Shown here: one piece after another, positions 45,401-58,130 of the stretch
Layout of the letters: each line of letters starts with the position of its first letter
Numbering within the stretch: position 1 is the stretch's first letter
NCBI GenBank assembly: GCA_963556695.1
Contig: CAUWAG010000010.1
Location: forward strand, 4,588,001-4,652,000
DNA length: 64,000 nucleotides
Direction: 5' to 3'
Origin: Anthostomella pinea
Taxonomy: Eukaryota > Ascomycota > Sordariomycetes > Xylariales > Xylariaceae
The notes under the pieces: generated by a model
Database searches by the model: none
What the model was told of the DNA's origin: nothing
What the model saw: only the letters and a program-made list of their open reading frames with translations
Translations under genes and position numbers: made by a program

Positions 45401-45983
45401 GCAGGAGGGCGAATCGCTCTGCTTCTGTGACCCAGCATCACCTACAAGGAAAACATGCTGCCCCTGGCAAAGAGCCAGAGAAACCAGGCGGGTCATTCCA
45501 AACCCCGGCATTTGGGAGGCTTTGCCGTCCGGAATTATGGTCGGGGTAAGACGAAAGGGAGCCGGGAAGCCACGAACAAATGGTCTTCTACCACCGCAAA
45601 CCCTCCAGCCACCAAATAGCCTTCGGCGCCGCCATCGTAGCAGCCTACCGACACAACAACACATCGTCCAAGACGACTGGGAAGTATGGATGTTTTCTCA
45701 TTTCGGAAAACAAGATACCTGGGAGACTGCGCCTCTATGCGCAGAGGTCGAGGACGACGGACACCTCTTCGTCACGAATCTCGGCCCGCTGGTCAGGGTT
45801 GGCAGCTCCAGCGTGGCCGTGGGCCTCAGTAATGTAATCAAAGTCATCACAGTCGGTGTCGAACGATTCGAAACGGCGGACGACTCGCAAACAGGGGACG
45901 GCATGCCGCCGGCGAGCAGTCGTCGGCGTAAGGGGCCATCGTCTCTTCGAAGCAAGCCTTCTGTGCCCTTCAAATGCTGCTAA
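42437..45983 (+). CDS. SCAP, sterol-sensing SREBP escort protein
   Basis: Three exons, 42437-42468, 42570-44977 and 45031-45983, giving 1130 aa. The first exon is only 32 nt (MIWYLLYPFRG). Intron 1 has donor GTACGT, branch ATTGAC and acceptor TCCAG, and the joined start matches fungal SCAP; the long second-exon frame has no ATG of its own at its beginning. Intron 2 has a perfect TACTAAC branch. The first membrane helix is near residues 36-58. A lumenal loop with sequons follows. The sterol-sensing domain begins near residue 290 with several helices (CLLGLAYLLVLIYFLYS; FSMSLENIFRLINSVILT). C-terminal WD repeats start near residue 675 (LDRIIRVWDVRTSCC). SCAP carries SREBP from ER to Golgi when sterol or oxygen is low. 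Confidence 0.9.
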
Positions 45984-48382
45984 AGCCAGATTGGGTTATG
46001 ATTTCCTGTCATATACATGTCCGAGAACGGATTAGGATCGCACGGGAGATGGAATGACCGCTAATGGGCGACTCGTTGGTTTCTTGATCGGGTTTGGCCT
46101 CGATGGCCACGGTTCTACGTTACACACACAGAAAGAACGGATGGGACGAGGTTCTGGCGCTTCAGTCACATTGGGTACATACATTTCGTACAAACTTACT
46201 TACACGGACGAACATACTATGGCTTTCAGGACGGATGGGTGGCGGAGGGGTACGGGCCGGCAGGCAGGAAGGCATCGTGAGAAAAGCCCTATACCTTGGG
46301 TCAGTGTGCATTTCTGGTCTTGGATCTGGGGTCATTTCATATTATATATCGCTGCAAGGAGCATGTGACTGGGCGGCGGGGCGCAATCGCCTTGGGATTA
46401 ACCCATTATTATATACTCATCGCGTAACTCGGGGTCTGGGGCTCGTCCCGATGGAGCGGCCGTATATTGGTAGACAATCTAGAAAGATTCATCCACTGCT
46501 TCTTTAGTGTTGTTGACGTGCCTGGGAGGCTATGCTCGTTCAAACCGGTTCTCGTCGACACTCTGCTTGATGAGCCGGTGGTCAAAGGACGGGATGAATT
46601 AGGATCGACGTCAACAGCTGGACAGGACAGGTTGAGGCGATGCTGTCCTAATTTAGCGGATAACGTTAGGGTGAGATCTAGAGGTCTAGGTCTACTGGCT
46701 GGGAAAGCAATGCACCTACCGGCTGGGAACTGGGTTCATTCAAGGTTTCCAGCTGTACGAACTGCACACCCGGAGAAGTTATTCTGGCTTCTCGCGCCTG
46801 CCTGTACGCTGAATGCACTGTCATATGTTTGGGAGTATAGATCAGGACAGACAGTACATCCATCCGCCAGATACGAAGTGTTTCTTCACGTAAATGGGTG
46901 TCGTGTATTCTTACGGGACTAAGTTATAATATTAACATAATCAACGCGGCTGGGGTGGTGAAGATGCTAGGTAGCTAAGTTATGGAATTCCCGGACTCGG
47001 TTCCAGGGCCGTGTATAGTTACGAGAAGACAGAGTGTATGAGTGAAAGCTTTGCTCCGTCATCCGAGGCTTCCATCGCCCGTAGGGCTTCTTTGGAAATC
47101 AACCGGGCTACATGTACCGGAGGCTGGACTTTTCCGGGGTGGGGGAAAGGGGGGTGGGATAAGGTGATGAGAGCAGAAAGGGGTCGAATAGGGGGGATAG
47201 GGGGGAAAGGGAAAGGCGGAAGGGTGGTCTTAGCATCTCATTGCTGTGCGTATTTCTCTACCGATCCATACGCCCTTTAATCTAGCTTCGGGTGTTTGGG
47301 GGTAGTAAGCTTTAAGCAAGATAGTATTAGGTCACACCTCCCCAAACCCCCCAACCCCAACCCCAACCCCCAACCCAATCTTCTAGTTATCTATATAGAC
47401 CATTTGATGAGCCAAGATTCTTCTCGCACCTCATGCAGGAGGCGTCGGCGCACCTTGACGAGTCAAGTGAGGGGGTTTGAGCAGAAGATGAGATGAGCAA
47501 AGCCGTGAATAATACGTACTTCGGCAACCTGACACAGTTTACTGACAGTGGCAGCCTCCGAGATTCTCAATCGCTGGTCAGGAGACCCCAGCCGGCGAGC
47601 TTACTTGGGCATCACATACTCTCCAAGTCAGGTCCGAGCGAAGGGGCGAGACTTGCTGCAGCTCACAGCAGTGTCGAACTTCAACCAGATCTCCTGCCAT
47701 GCGATACCCGAATAAATATGGCCCCCATCGGTTTTAACTCTTGAACCACCCGGCACCATAACTATATAACTCCTTTTACTGTCAGGCCTCATAGCGCATT
47801 TCCATGAGACGTGACAATAGAAAGACGGAGTTTAGATCCTACCGGACCGACACTGGTGAGCAGAAGCAGCAAGACATCACCGAGTGCGCTAGACAGACCA
47901 AGCTACCCAACCGAGCCTCTGCTTACTTAACCTAGGCAGGCAGAACGTATATTCGTAGCCTCCCGATCAGTCATTCATATGACTGTACGGCGGTGGATTC
48001 CGATGAACAGCAAGGGGGGAACAATAGGGTGTGTGTGCGTGTGTGCAAGGAAAACAAAGAAAAACAGGTAAAGTATTAAAAAGCTCGCTGCCAGGTTGGG
48101 CTAAACCCCCTAGCTGCTACGAAAACCATCTTCCTTTTAGGTGATAGTTGTTCTAGCCAGGTAGAGACGTAGATCGATGCGGAGCGCATTGGTCATCTGA
48201 CCGTTGCGCCATTACGCCTTGCTGGTTGTGAATTTGGCATTTGTTTGCATACTTGTAGCCTTGCGCCCCAGTGTTGTCTACCACTCACCCCCTAACCTCG
48301 CCGCTGCTGGGCAACCGACATTTGTGTTGTATCCTACCTAGCTGTTCAAGCCTCACTATTCTATGCACACAACCAACCTTGC
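45984..48382. other. intergenic region between convergent genes
   Basis: 2.4 kb with no supported gene. Holds a C-rich (ccccaa)n run at about 47340-47372, a gtgtgtgtg patch near 48030, and the tRNA-like fragment at 48181-48218. The ccccaa run is short and internal, and is not a telomere. Confidence 0.45.
48181..48218 (-). other. tRNA/SINE-like 5' fragment
   Basis: Minus-strand sequence contains TGGCGCAACGGTCA followed by a GCGC partner, matching the A-box and D-arm of the SINE head at 26.8 kb (TGGCGCAATGGTCA..GCGC). A 7-nt insertion separates the arms and no B-box follows, so it is at most a truncated relic. Confidence 0.3.
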
Positions 48383-50832
48383 TCAGCAGAGTTCGGGAAT
48401 CTCCTCGAACACCGTCTCCTTCTCGCCAACCATCATGCTGTAGGCGGTGGCAGCATACTCGCGGGCCCTACTCGCAAGCTCTGGGGACTTCGGCATGTAA
48501 GCGTGAAACAGTTGCATGAATGCCAGAACCACCAGGTCGTCGACCATTCCCCAGGCCTCGAGGACGAGCTGGCTTGGCGGCGACGTGTTGGCTCTTGTTG
48601 AGCCTGGCGGAGGCGCATTGATCACGAAGCCCAATGCCTCGAGGCACTTGACTGTCACTTTGACAGAGTCGGCCGGCTTGCCTATCGTCAGGAAAAGGCG
48701 GCCGAGCCCAAGATAGGGGTCCAAAAGCTCGAGGCGCGGAGTTATCTGGACCGTCGCGAGTGCCGAGGAGCTCAGGTCGGCCGCGGACGGCTCCTTCCTC
48801 ACAGGTGTCGCGTAGCTTGCCTCCATCTTCTCCAGCACTGCCAGTGCTCGTTTGGTGTCGACTGATCTAGGGTTGATAGAAGGTCGCATGACGGTTTTCA
48901 GCTGGGACAGCAGCGCTTTGCGCCTTTTTAAGGTGTCGTCTGATGTAACCTTCTTGTCAAGGCAGAGCGCGCACCCGCACTTGAAGTCCCAGTTCTCCAG
49001 TTTCTTCTGAGTCTCGGTATACGAAGCCATGGTCTCGGCATGCCGGTAGCTGAAGAACAGCTCGGTATCCGCCGGGATGTCCCGCGTTGCGCGTATGATT
49101 TGCATGTCGCCAATGAAGCTGCGACGACAATTTCCGACGCATGAATGGTTCAGGTGCGACGCCAGGATCCATATGCCACAAGTTGTGTGGCTGGTCGATG
49201 GCTTTTTGAGTTCCAGAGTGGTGGTTCGGAAGCTGGAGCGGCTGGTTCTGGGAGCGCCAAAGACATTGGCCAAGATGATTTGGACGACGAGGAACCTGAA
49301 GCCATACCAGCGTCAGCGTCTGCATGTACCATGTTGCCAGTTGCATGGACCAATCTTGACTTACGAATCAACCACTGGTCGACCATCGACCTCTCTAGTA
49401 GAGACAGCTTGGTACTTCCCCGGGTGCAGGTCAAGAAACTCCTTTGAAGACTCGGGATTGTGAAGCAATTTCTGCACAATTTGTGAGATGAGATGAGCCT
49501 GGCCACCGACAGTGAACCTTTTGGAGGCCACATCCATCAGTAGAGTGGTATTGCGGATGCCTTCCGGTTGGTCGTCTCCCGCGTAGCTGTAGGCGAATGC
49601 CTTCTCGCAGCCAAGCAGATCACCCGCCGCGACCGCAGCAGATGTGAAGAGGCCGCGGCCTCGGCCAGGGGATGGTCGTATTTCCACAGGGCCCGAGTAT
49701 GTAGCGCAGTCGATGACGGGGCTTTTAGCCTTGGCCTGCTGGTAGATACGGCGGAATGAAAACTCCCCGAACTGTTGTTCCCGTAGTCGGGCTTGCGTGC
49801 GGTCCAGCTCCGGTTTCACCGCATTGTTGCCTGGAAACTCCTTGGTCAAAACTACAAGTCTCCCCATACACTCTTTGTAGTTTCTCATCTCGTAGAGAGC
49901 CCGTGCTTCTCTAAAGAGTGCCTTCTCGGACTCGGAGGGTTCCTTGTCTACGGTGCCTCGTGTAGCATCGGACAATGCATTTTCGAAACGCCCAAGTCGA
50001 AGGTTGGCCAGTGAGCGGTTGAGAAGAGCTAGCATCGACTCCTCGGAGGTTTCTGCGGCGCTGATAGCAGACGAGTAACTGCGAGGTCACAGAGTTAGTC
50101 TCACGACACCAAGGTGTTGGCGAGAGGTTTGGGGAGGGGATAGCGGACTTACAGACGCTCTGCCTTGGCCCAGTCATTGTTACTGACAGCTTTATTTCCC
50201 TGCATCCGTGCTTCCAAGCTTGCCTGTTGGACGGCAAGTCGCTGTCGTCGCCATTTCGCCGGTATATGCTCATCATCATCGGCCAACCAGATTATGTCGT
50301 TGACGTGGTCCACCCTGAGGCTGTAGGTACCATCTGTGGTAGCCTTGAAGAAGGCTTCCTTGAGAATGCAGACCCGGTCCTTGCAAAGGACATGGTCGGC
50401 AGGTACCACAGTCTCCTCGGGTAGGTGGTACAGCTGGAGCAACACCGCAGTGCCCTCTTGGTCCTCGACTACAGCCATCACCGCGTTTATTCTATCCGGA
50501 GGCGTTAGGACCCGAAGCAGCGTCTTGGTGCCGCGATGATGGGTTTCGAGCTTCATTGCGGATATCATCATCCACTGCAAGTGGCGTACTGGACGAGTGC
50601 AAGGTGGATATGGAGCTGGGACCTGACTCGTGACCAGTTGGTGCTGTCCATTTGCTGGTTGATTCAGAACTCTCGTTTGCAGCTTCCGCAAGAAACTAGC
50701 GATCGTCTATTGAGCAGGTGGGTGGTCTCTCACTGACTCACCCTTCCGCCGAGCCGCGAGCTCTGCGGTTGCGAGCAGTTGCTTGAAGAAGGATGCATAC
50801 TCGTTGCCGTCCGTGATCTTCTTGACGTCCAT
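48383..50832 (-). CDS. TPR-SET domain methyltransferase, SMYD-like
   Basis: Four exons on the minus strand: 50832-50742, 50669-50153, 50078-49365 and 49295-48383, giving 744 aa with phases consistent. Exon 1 starts MDVKKITDGNEYASFFK. Residues 160-300 contain tetratricopeptide-type helices (ARMQGNKAVSNNDWAKAERLYSSAI; ALLNRSLANLRLGRFENALSDA). The SET domain follows: GRGRGLFTSAAVAAGDLL, then the AdoMet/substrate core LASHLNHSCVGNC and the catalytic Tyr in ELFFSYRHAE. The post-SET zinc cluster FKCGCALC is intact. No MYND finger is visible. Such fungal TPR-SET proteins are predicted protein-lysine methyltransferases with unknown substrates. The exon 1 to 2 junction (acceptor ACGAGAG) is the least certain, as the acceptor is weak. 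Confidence 0.83.
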
Positions 50833-52491
50833 TGTATCAGACGAGTGGTTTGAGACCAAGGTGAAGAAGTTGTGTCAATTCTGGGTGTTGAGGTTGATCG
50901 CTGCCGGTATATAAAGGGCGAAGTGAGTGCTGTCCTATGGAAAGGGTTCAGAGCCTGGGGAATTTCCTGAGGTGTGAGGAAAGCTACACTGCCCGCGCAC
51001 CCCGCCCACCGCAGATACACCATGGAGTAGGTGAACGCGCATATTGTGACAGCACTTTTGTCACCCATCAAACCACGACCTGCAGATAGCCGATACGCGT
51101 TTGCGTGATGGACACGCCCTCCCAATCAATCATTGATTTGGCAATCACTCAAACCTGCCCTTCTGAAAGTGAGGCCATGTGAGAGGTTGGCAGGACGTTT
51201 TCGGAACCCAATCGAAAGGTGGTGAACACGTCAGGGACATGGTGGCGATCCTAGACAACGCGTCTCGCTCGATGGCCAGCAAAGGGGTAAGAAGATGAAG
51301 AGGATCCCACTCGAGGCCTTGAGTCAAGCTGTAGGAGACCTGCCCTTCTTCCCAGAACGTCATGTTAGACTCCGAGCTAACCCGACTCTGACCCACGAAC
51401 TGGCGTCTTTGGATGGATGTCTTCATCGCCTCCTCAAAGGGTCTGACACCTACGGTCCCATCCATAACCAGGAGATTCGCGGTTTCCGTCCCTCCTATGC
51501 GATGTTCTAGCAGCCGTCAGTCTACTCCTCTAGATGCCGAATCTCATTCTGCTTCAGCTTTCGGGTCGATGTTATGTGACTCGTCCGACTTCTGTAGGCT
51601 CACTTGGTGGCCTGTATCCACTCAATCACCGGTCTGAGTTCACAGGGTGTGGAAAACCGTACTTCAGAATCATCTGAACTTTGGATATTCGGCATCATTG
51701 TAGTCGATCATATGACTTGGCGTGGGCAATTGGTCATCGGTCAACCCTCATGTTCTTTGGTCTGAAGACAATCGTGTGGTGTTTCAAACAGACGATGCGG
51801 CCCACCAACGATAAGGGGAGGACTTGTTGGTCCCTTGTTGGTCCCTTGGCCCTGTACCCCACTATATTTTAGGAGCCGCCGTCAGGGGTTTTTGACAGCG
51901 AGACCGCACACAGTGCCGTTTACGTGGCGCTTGCAACAGTCCTCGCTGGATATTTCTGAAGGGCGCTATATCGCCTCGCAATACAGCTCCCTGATTCGTC
52001 AATGAAGCTATATCTACAGTATGAGCTTTGACTATCAGCATATCTGCACTGTACAGTATATTTAGGTCGCACTCACTGCGGCTCTTCTGATGGATGGTTG
52101 TAAGCCGTGCCTTGTTTCAGAACAGCCGTGACCTTCTCCTGATTCCCAACTTACAGATGCACTTCATTGACGACCTGTCTGATGACCGAGAGCCTTAACT
52201 TCCCTTAAGCAATCCTTTGCTTGGTCCGTCTTCTTTCTTCCCCTCGCCCATCGACCTTCAACCAATCAACCGTCTTCCTGTCCTACCGTGAACTAGCGTC
52301 TTTGTCCGCGTCTGACTTGACATTAGTACCCGATTCTTCTCTTGTTAGACCTGACGATCATCCCTCAATAGTCTAGAGGCTTGGCAACACTTAAAGACCA
52401 GGAACCCCCACCATCAAAGGAGCTCCCCCTCGCAGACGACAGCAGCTTGCGATCAGCATCAACATCAACATCGCTTTGACTACCAGCAACC
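50833..52491. promoter_or_regulatory. shared upstream region of the TPR-SET and eIF4E-2 genes
   Basis: 1.66 kb between divergent starts. Pyrimidine-rich leader-like sequence precedes 52492. No gene supported in any frame. Confidence 0.45.
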
Positions 52492-53403
52492 ATGGCCGCA
52501 CGACCGAGCCTGTTCACCAGAGGGCTCTCCTCGCTCTCCCAGACCACCGATCCGAACTCACCCAACGTCAGCTCGCCCGCCGAGCAGCGCGACGATGCGA
52601 AGCGGAACTTGTTCAAGTCTATGCGCCCACTGCCGACCCAGCACTACTGGGACATCTACTTTGACAGGTGAGCTCTCCCCAACAAGACAGCTCTATCTTA
52701 TTCTCTACAGAAACTCGCTAACGAGTGAGACATAACGCAGGCAAGCCAGGGACCAGAAGCAACCCGACGACGGCACCTACCAAGTCGCGCTAGAGCAGCT
52801 GGGCACCCGTGTCGAGTCGGTCCAAGACTTCTGGCGATACAGCAACAACACCCCCGTCGACCAGATCAAGATGCGCGAGTCCATATACCTATTCAAGAGC
52901 GGGTTCAAGCCCGTCTGGGAGGACCGTCGTAACATCCAGGGAGGCAGCTGGACCTTCCGCGTCCCCAAGAGCTCCGGCCCGGACTTCTGGACGCGGATTC
53001 AGCTGATGGCCATTGGCGAGAAGCTGCAGGAGTCACTGGCTGAAGGTGAATACACCGGGCGACGGACATCAAGAGCGGTGAAGTGAAGAGCAGAGGTTAA
53101 CAATTAACAGGGGACCAAATCTGCGGCGTTGGCCTCTCGGTGCGCTTCAACTCACACCTGATCTCTATCTGGCACCGAGATGCGTCAAAGCAGAAATCCA
53201 TCGACGGTATGTTGCAGGCCGTGTTGGACGAGCTGCCAGTCGAGCTGCGGCCAAAGCCCGACAACTACTTCTATAAGAAGCACTCAGACCACGCCGGCTT
53301 CAAGGCACCACCGGAGCTCCAAGTCGTCTTGGATTCTCAAAAGAGGGCGCAAGAAGCTGCCACGGCACAGAATGCCAATGTGACGGTTGCGCCTCCAGAG
53401 TAA
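52492..53403 (+). CDS. eIF4E class II cap-binding protein (4E-HP-like)
   Basis: Three exons, 52492-52667, 52741-53045 and 53111-53403, giving 257 aa with consistent phases. The N-terminal 40 residues are disordered, followed by the eIF4E fold: PLPTQHYWDIYFDR, SVQDFWRYSNNTP, LFKSGFKPVWEDRRNIQGGSW and QICGVGLSVRF..ISIWHRDA. The cap-stacking Trp in PVWED is kept, while the position equal to human Trp56 is Tyr (GTYQVAL), the hallmark of class II (4E-HP, eIF4E2). Class II members bind the mRNA cap but usually compete with or repress canonical translation initiation. The Ala/Gln-rich C-terminal extension (QKRAQEAATAQNANV) is not part of the fold. Confidence 0.92.
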
Positions 53404-54462
53404 GTGATCGATCGCATGGAAGAGGCACCGCCAGACAGCCAAGGTGCACTCTACACCAATGAGGATATTGGCACCTGGTAGGGTGGTTTCGGTCTTTGAG
53501 ACCAGTGAATGAGATATCAGCGACTTGAGAGAGACACTGCGGTCTCACTTGATCTTAGAAAGGGATTGCATTACTTGGGCGTTTATGATGGATATGATTA
53601 TTAAGACTCACTTACTACCAGTTCAAAAGCAAGGCGCTTAATCGCTGGCCTTAAATAAGTCTCACCAACGCTGAGATGGGTATATCTTCATTACTCTTTC
53701 TGAACGTGAAGTGTCCCGTGCGTATAAACCGATACCTCAGCTACGCCATCATCTCGGCCACCCAGCTAGATAGGGGCCGGCAACATACATCAACCACGCA
53801 ATTAGGGGTAAAAGGGGGAGGGTCTAAGTCTCAGACTTGCACTAACCTCTTTTGTGGTAGAGAAGAAAGGTCCCTGCTAAACGAATCTAGGGTGTACGAC
53901 CCCCAAAAAACTTATTCGCTTTTCTTTAAGTAAGTTGGTGGTGAACCAGCACGCTAGCTCCCGAGCCTTGGTGTGTTGGAGAGTATCGCTCATATTTGAC
54001 ATATGTATACCCTGCCTAAGTCGGTGGGTGCATGGACCTGCTCTTCCTCCATTGTTCCATATCTTCGTCCAGGCTGTAGCCACGACTCCGCACCAGTTCT
54101 CTTGCCGTGACTCTCAAGCTCGACGGGATGGACTTCGACTGTCGGCACCCTCTTGCCATGATTGGCTGGCACGGTCCGATGCGCAGTCATCAGCATATGC
54201 TTCACTCGTATGATTGCTGAGGCCGGGAGTCTTCGCTTGTGCTTAGGGGATTCCCCGGGCCCGTCTCTTAAGTCGATGCCGCACCCATCCCTCTCCTGGG
54301 ACAACCGATACTCGGCGCAGAGTCTTCCTCCCACAACGGCATCTGCCTTGCCTCTCAGCCGACATGAGAGTCCAGCCGCAAGGTCCAATATCCGGTCATA
54401 GTGTATCTCCAGCGCATAAACGCATCCGAATTCCCTGCTTCTCCAGACTTTCACGTCCTCTT
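53404..54462. other. intergenic region between convergent genes
   Basis: No supported feature. Frames seen on either strand are unsupported by motif. Confidence 0.45.
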
Positions 54463-55372
54463 TCACTTCCACGCCCCGGCCCTCCGCATGACCTCCTCAA
54501 ACTCGCTCCTCGCGACGCCCCTGCCGACCCCCGCGCCCCCGTTCGCCTCGAGGATCATGTCGCGCAGCAGGGCCTCGTCGACGTCCTGCTTCAGCGTCAT
54601 GGCCACGCGCTTGAGGTGCGCGAGCGTCAGCGTCGTCGGCCCGCCGTCCTCGAACACGCCCAGTCTGCCGTCGTCACCATCATTATGACCATGACTGCCC
54701 CCGCCCGTGAAGAGCCGAAACGCGGCGTCCACCTCGGCGCGGTGCGCCTCGGACCGCGGGTCGCCGGCCGCGTCGTCGCGCGCGTGCAGCTTCAGCGCGC
54801 AGATGGCGACGAAGGGCTCGTAGGTCGTGTGGCCCTCCTCGTCGGGGTCCAGGATCGAGATGAATTCGCGGAGTTCGGGCTTCGAGGGGGGGATGCCTAG
54901 GGCGCTGTTGCGAGGACAAAAAAAGGTGGTTAGCGAGGTAGGTTAGGTGTGTGCGCATACTGCGTGGGTAGGGCGGGTAGGGTAGGCAGGACAGGACTCA
55001 CATCATGGCGCGTTGCACGTCCTTGGAGGGCAGGGCGCCCTCCTTCTCGCCGTCCACGGGCTCGGCGAACAGCGCGTAGGCCTCCTTGATCTCGCGCTCC
55101 TCGCGCGCCGTGATGTTGTGCTCCTTGGCGAGCTTGGACTGCCGCTCCTTCGGCGGGGCGGTGGTCGCTTTGCGCTTGGGCGGCTGGGAGGGTAATGCCG
55201 TTAGTTCATTTCTGCGGAAGCTCTCGGATGATGTTACGGTTCCTCGAACTGACCATCTTTGCGATGCGGAGCTGCGCAGCTCGGTTGTATAGGAGGGTGC
55301 GCTGGTAATGACTGTGCGAAGTGAAGGTGTTGGTGGAGCTTGGGGTTGAGGTTGGACGGTGGGGCGCGTCAT
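54463..55372 (-). CDS. EF-hand protein, centrin/calmodulin-like
   Basis: Two exons on the minus strand, 55372-55002 and 54904-54463, giving 270 aa. The intron has donor GTGAGT and acceptor CAACAG and joins QRAM to IALGIPPSKPE. A disordered basic N-terminus of about 85 residues precedes EF-hand pairs that read like centrin/Cdc31 (NITAREEREIKEAYALF; LREFISILDPDEEGHTTYEPF). The calcium loop DPDEEGHTTYEP lacks the usual acidic residue at position 12, and the other loops are also imperfect, so calcium binding is doubtful. The second half (about 160-270) repeats the pattern with an inserted Gly/Asp-rich segment (GGGSHGHNDGDDG). The frame is open to an ATG at 55420, which would add 16 residues; 55372 fits better. 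A role at the spindle pole or in mRNA export would be guesswork. Confidence 0.75.
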
Positions 55373-55420
55373 TGACGTGGGAGAGAACACCAAACTAAAG
55401 CTGTTCGCGTAAAGGGGCAC

Positions 55421-56504
55421 TAGCCTGCCTCACTCCTCATTTCAGGGGTTCCAGGACAACGACAACAAGCAACGGGGTCGCACATTTCTCAATGCTGGTC
55501 AAACCTGCTGGAGGGGTTTGAGGGTTGAATGCCATTACCTGATCGTTTGTGGTGTGCTATATTGTTGTGTGTGTATGTGTGTGTGTTGCCTAACATGTCT
55601 TCTGATGATGCCGTCCGTTCCATCTCTCGTAGTATTTAGGTACCCAGGGTTTATAAAATTGTCGTCTCTGTCGATGGACGGCTTCTCATATTCCCTACTC
55701 TATCGCTCCCTTCAAACACCTTGCTCGATCACAAGTCCACATACACAGTCAGTCGTCGACCCATTGATGCCATACCACCCACTTCCGCTAATACCAAGCC
55801 TCACAGGACAGTCCCAGTGGACACGATAAAACAACAATGGATTCGCAAACCTGCCAGACAGACGCCCACATCCAGACGCAGCAGGGCATCGCCGAGAAGA
55901 CGGCAGGTTTGGGCAGATCAAGTCACCCACCGAGCCACCAGCGAAGGCAGGGTTCAGCCGTGGAAGTCTACTTTTGGCGACTCAGTCGACTGCCAGTTCG
56001 ACGACCAGCCTGAACTAGTTGCCAACGAGAACAAGTAACAACACACACCCCTTCCGGAGCATGATGAACTCCGTTGCCGCCTGATCGTGAAGGCGAGGAG
56101 TGAGATCCACCCAGTGTTTTGGCCCCATAGTGGTGGTGTGGTAAGCGGAAGCTCACGGTGGACGTACGACGCAGATTGATACGGAGAGGGGGCATGGCGG
56201 AATGTGCTGTTGTTTTATGCAAACTACGGGAATTCTTATCATGTACTACGCACTCGTCAGAAGCAATCAAGTCGGATATGTTGTCATCTGTTGTGAATCT
56301 TTAGCAACCCGTGAGTGCGTGCTTACTTATGTTGCTCCTGAGTCTGACGAAGGTACTACGTTGCACTGATGCCTGTTGCCGCGTCCTACCATATGCAGAA
56401 GAGCAGAGGCACTGCCAGCACATCATACCAACGGTGACAAGCCGGAGGAGACTCAGATCTCTCCCTTCCATCGCAATTCAACTCTCTATGCTTTCGCGGA
56501 TGCA
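55421..56504. other. intergenic region, possible tiny ORF only
   Basis: A 58-codon frame from an ATG near 55836 (MDSQTCQTDAHIQTQQG..) could be a small gene but has no recognisable motif, intron or homology that I can name. Nothing else supported. Confidence 0.35.
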
Positions 56505-57118
56505 ATGGCCCAAGCCGAGCCCCAAGACACGGCCACGAGCATCGTCTTCTCAAGTGGGATGACTTGTACGATAGTGAGAAGCCATTCCAGATCTTCATCA
56601 ATATCAAGACGATGCCCAGGACAAGAGGGCCACGAATCTCGCCTGGCAAGTCTTGCCAAAGACCATCCACGACGTCCGCGGTCATGTCTCGTCTTTCTCC
56701 TTAGACGCCAACGAGTTTGCGTTCCGTAACCACCATTCAGTACTAGGGGACTTTCTAGATATCAGCAAAGACGTGGTTACTTCAAAGTATCTGCCGGACG
56801 TTGAGAACATCTCCACCGAAGAGCTTGGCACCGTTGACAAAGTACATACGGCTTACCTCAGAGAAGGATACATGTTCAAGTGCTGACTTTAATATGTGTA
56901 GGTCTTCTTTTTCGATTGGAGGGTACAACAGTTCACCAATAATGGCTTAATAACTCTTGGCTAAGGCAGTACACATATACTAGCTAAGGCGCAGTGGTCG
57001 CACTGAAGAAGATGATATCGTCGATCTCAACAACCCGATGGACTGGCTTCTGCCCGCCGAACAAGCACACGTCGGTACGTCGATTCCATGCTTTGGCGAG
57101 GACCTGACGCTAACTGGG

Positions 57119-57130
57119 AAGTCTCAGATC
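57119..57130. repeat. left 12 bp target duplication
   Basis: Sequence aagtctcagatc, identical to 60328-60339. It includes the 3' splice site (ctcag|at) of the interrupted gene's intron. Confidence 0.75.
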
Positions 57131-58037
57131 CGGTCCGGCACGACCTTAAACTGCATTTAAAACTTAACATTCGCGGGATAGATCTTTTATTTGGTAGAAT
57201 AATAACCGACTATTAGTAACCTTGTCTGCTTTATATGTCTTCCGACCTGGTCGTTTTACGTTGCCCTTTATCCGATTTTAATTACGCCTTTTAATTTTTT
57301 TATTTAACTTTTAAATTTTTTCTTTAAATTATAGCTAAACGTTTTCGACATAGCTTATTTTAAAGCGCGGTTTTTCATTAACTTTTAATCTTCTTAATAA
57401 TCAAATTATATTGTTACAAAAATTATTCGTTTTAACGTCGGTAAGTATAACATTAAGCTATTATACGTTTAAAAAAAAACTAATAATTTATACTTGTCAG
57501 ATGTTGGATCCCAGATATGGTGCCCTTAAGTGCAATACCCACTATGGGGCTGTCAAGGGAACAGTAGATACACCCTGGCATAGTGCAGTATAGTATTTAG
57601 CTGTAGATTAGCCCTGCCGAGCATACTTGAGAATGACAACAACATTTGCAGCGACCGCTCACACCCCAAAGGCTTGTGACCCTTCTAGAATCTCACAATA
57701 CTTCAATTAATAACATAACTACGTTTTTCTTTTCCTTTATCGTTATAATAATCGATATAAAAATAACTTGTTTAATTAAATTTATATTATTATAAACTAG
57801 TTTAAATACAAACCTTTCATAAATTAAGTTTTTGAAAAAATTTAAATCGTTTTCTTAATCTTTAAATAAAAGTTAACTTAATTTTTTAAAAACTTATAAC
57901 TTATTTTTAAGCTATAACGCAAAACGTGAAACATAATATAATATTTGGTAAATTTTAACAATATGAAGGGAAATAAAAGCAAAAATAAAGTATTTTAAGT
58001 CAGGTTTAACTTTATAAATAAAACTTTATATAACGTA

Positions 58038-58081
58038 GATGACAAGCGAGCGGCAATTACAAGCGAACGGCAACTTTTCAC
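58038..58081. repeat. left terminal inverted repeat of the pogo-type element
   Basis: 44 bp starting gatgacaagcgagcggcaat; exact reverse complement at 60076-60119. Confidence 0.9.
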
Positions 58082-58130
58082 CAGCCACCTAACCTTTCAA
58101 TCAAGGTTCCTAATTGATCAACCAACAATA

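Noticed and set aside
47338..47376. C-rich ccccaa-type repeat suggestive of telomere
   Set aside because: Short, irregular, internal and not the ttaggg unit expected for filamentous ascomycetes.
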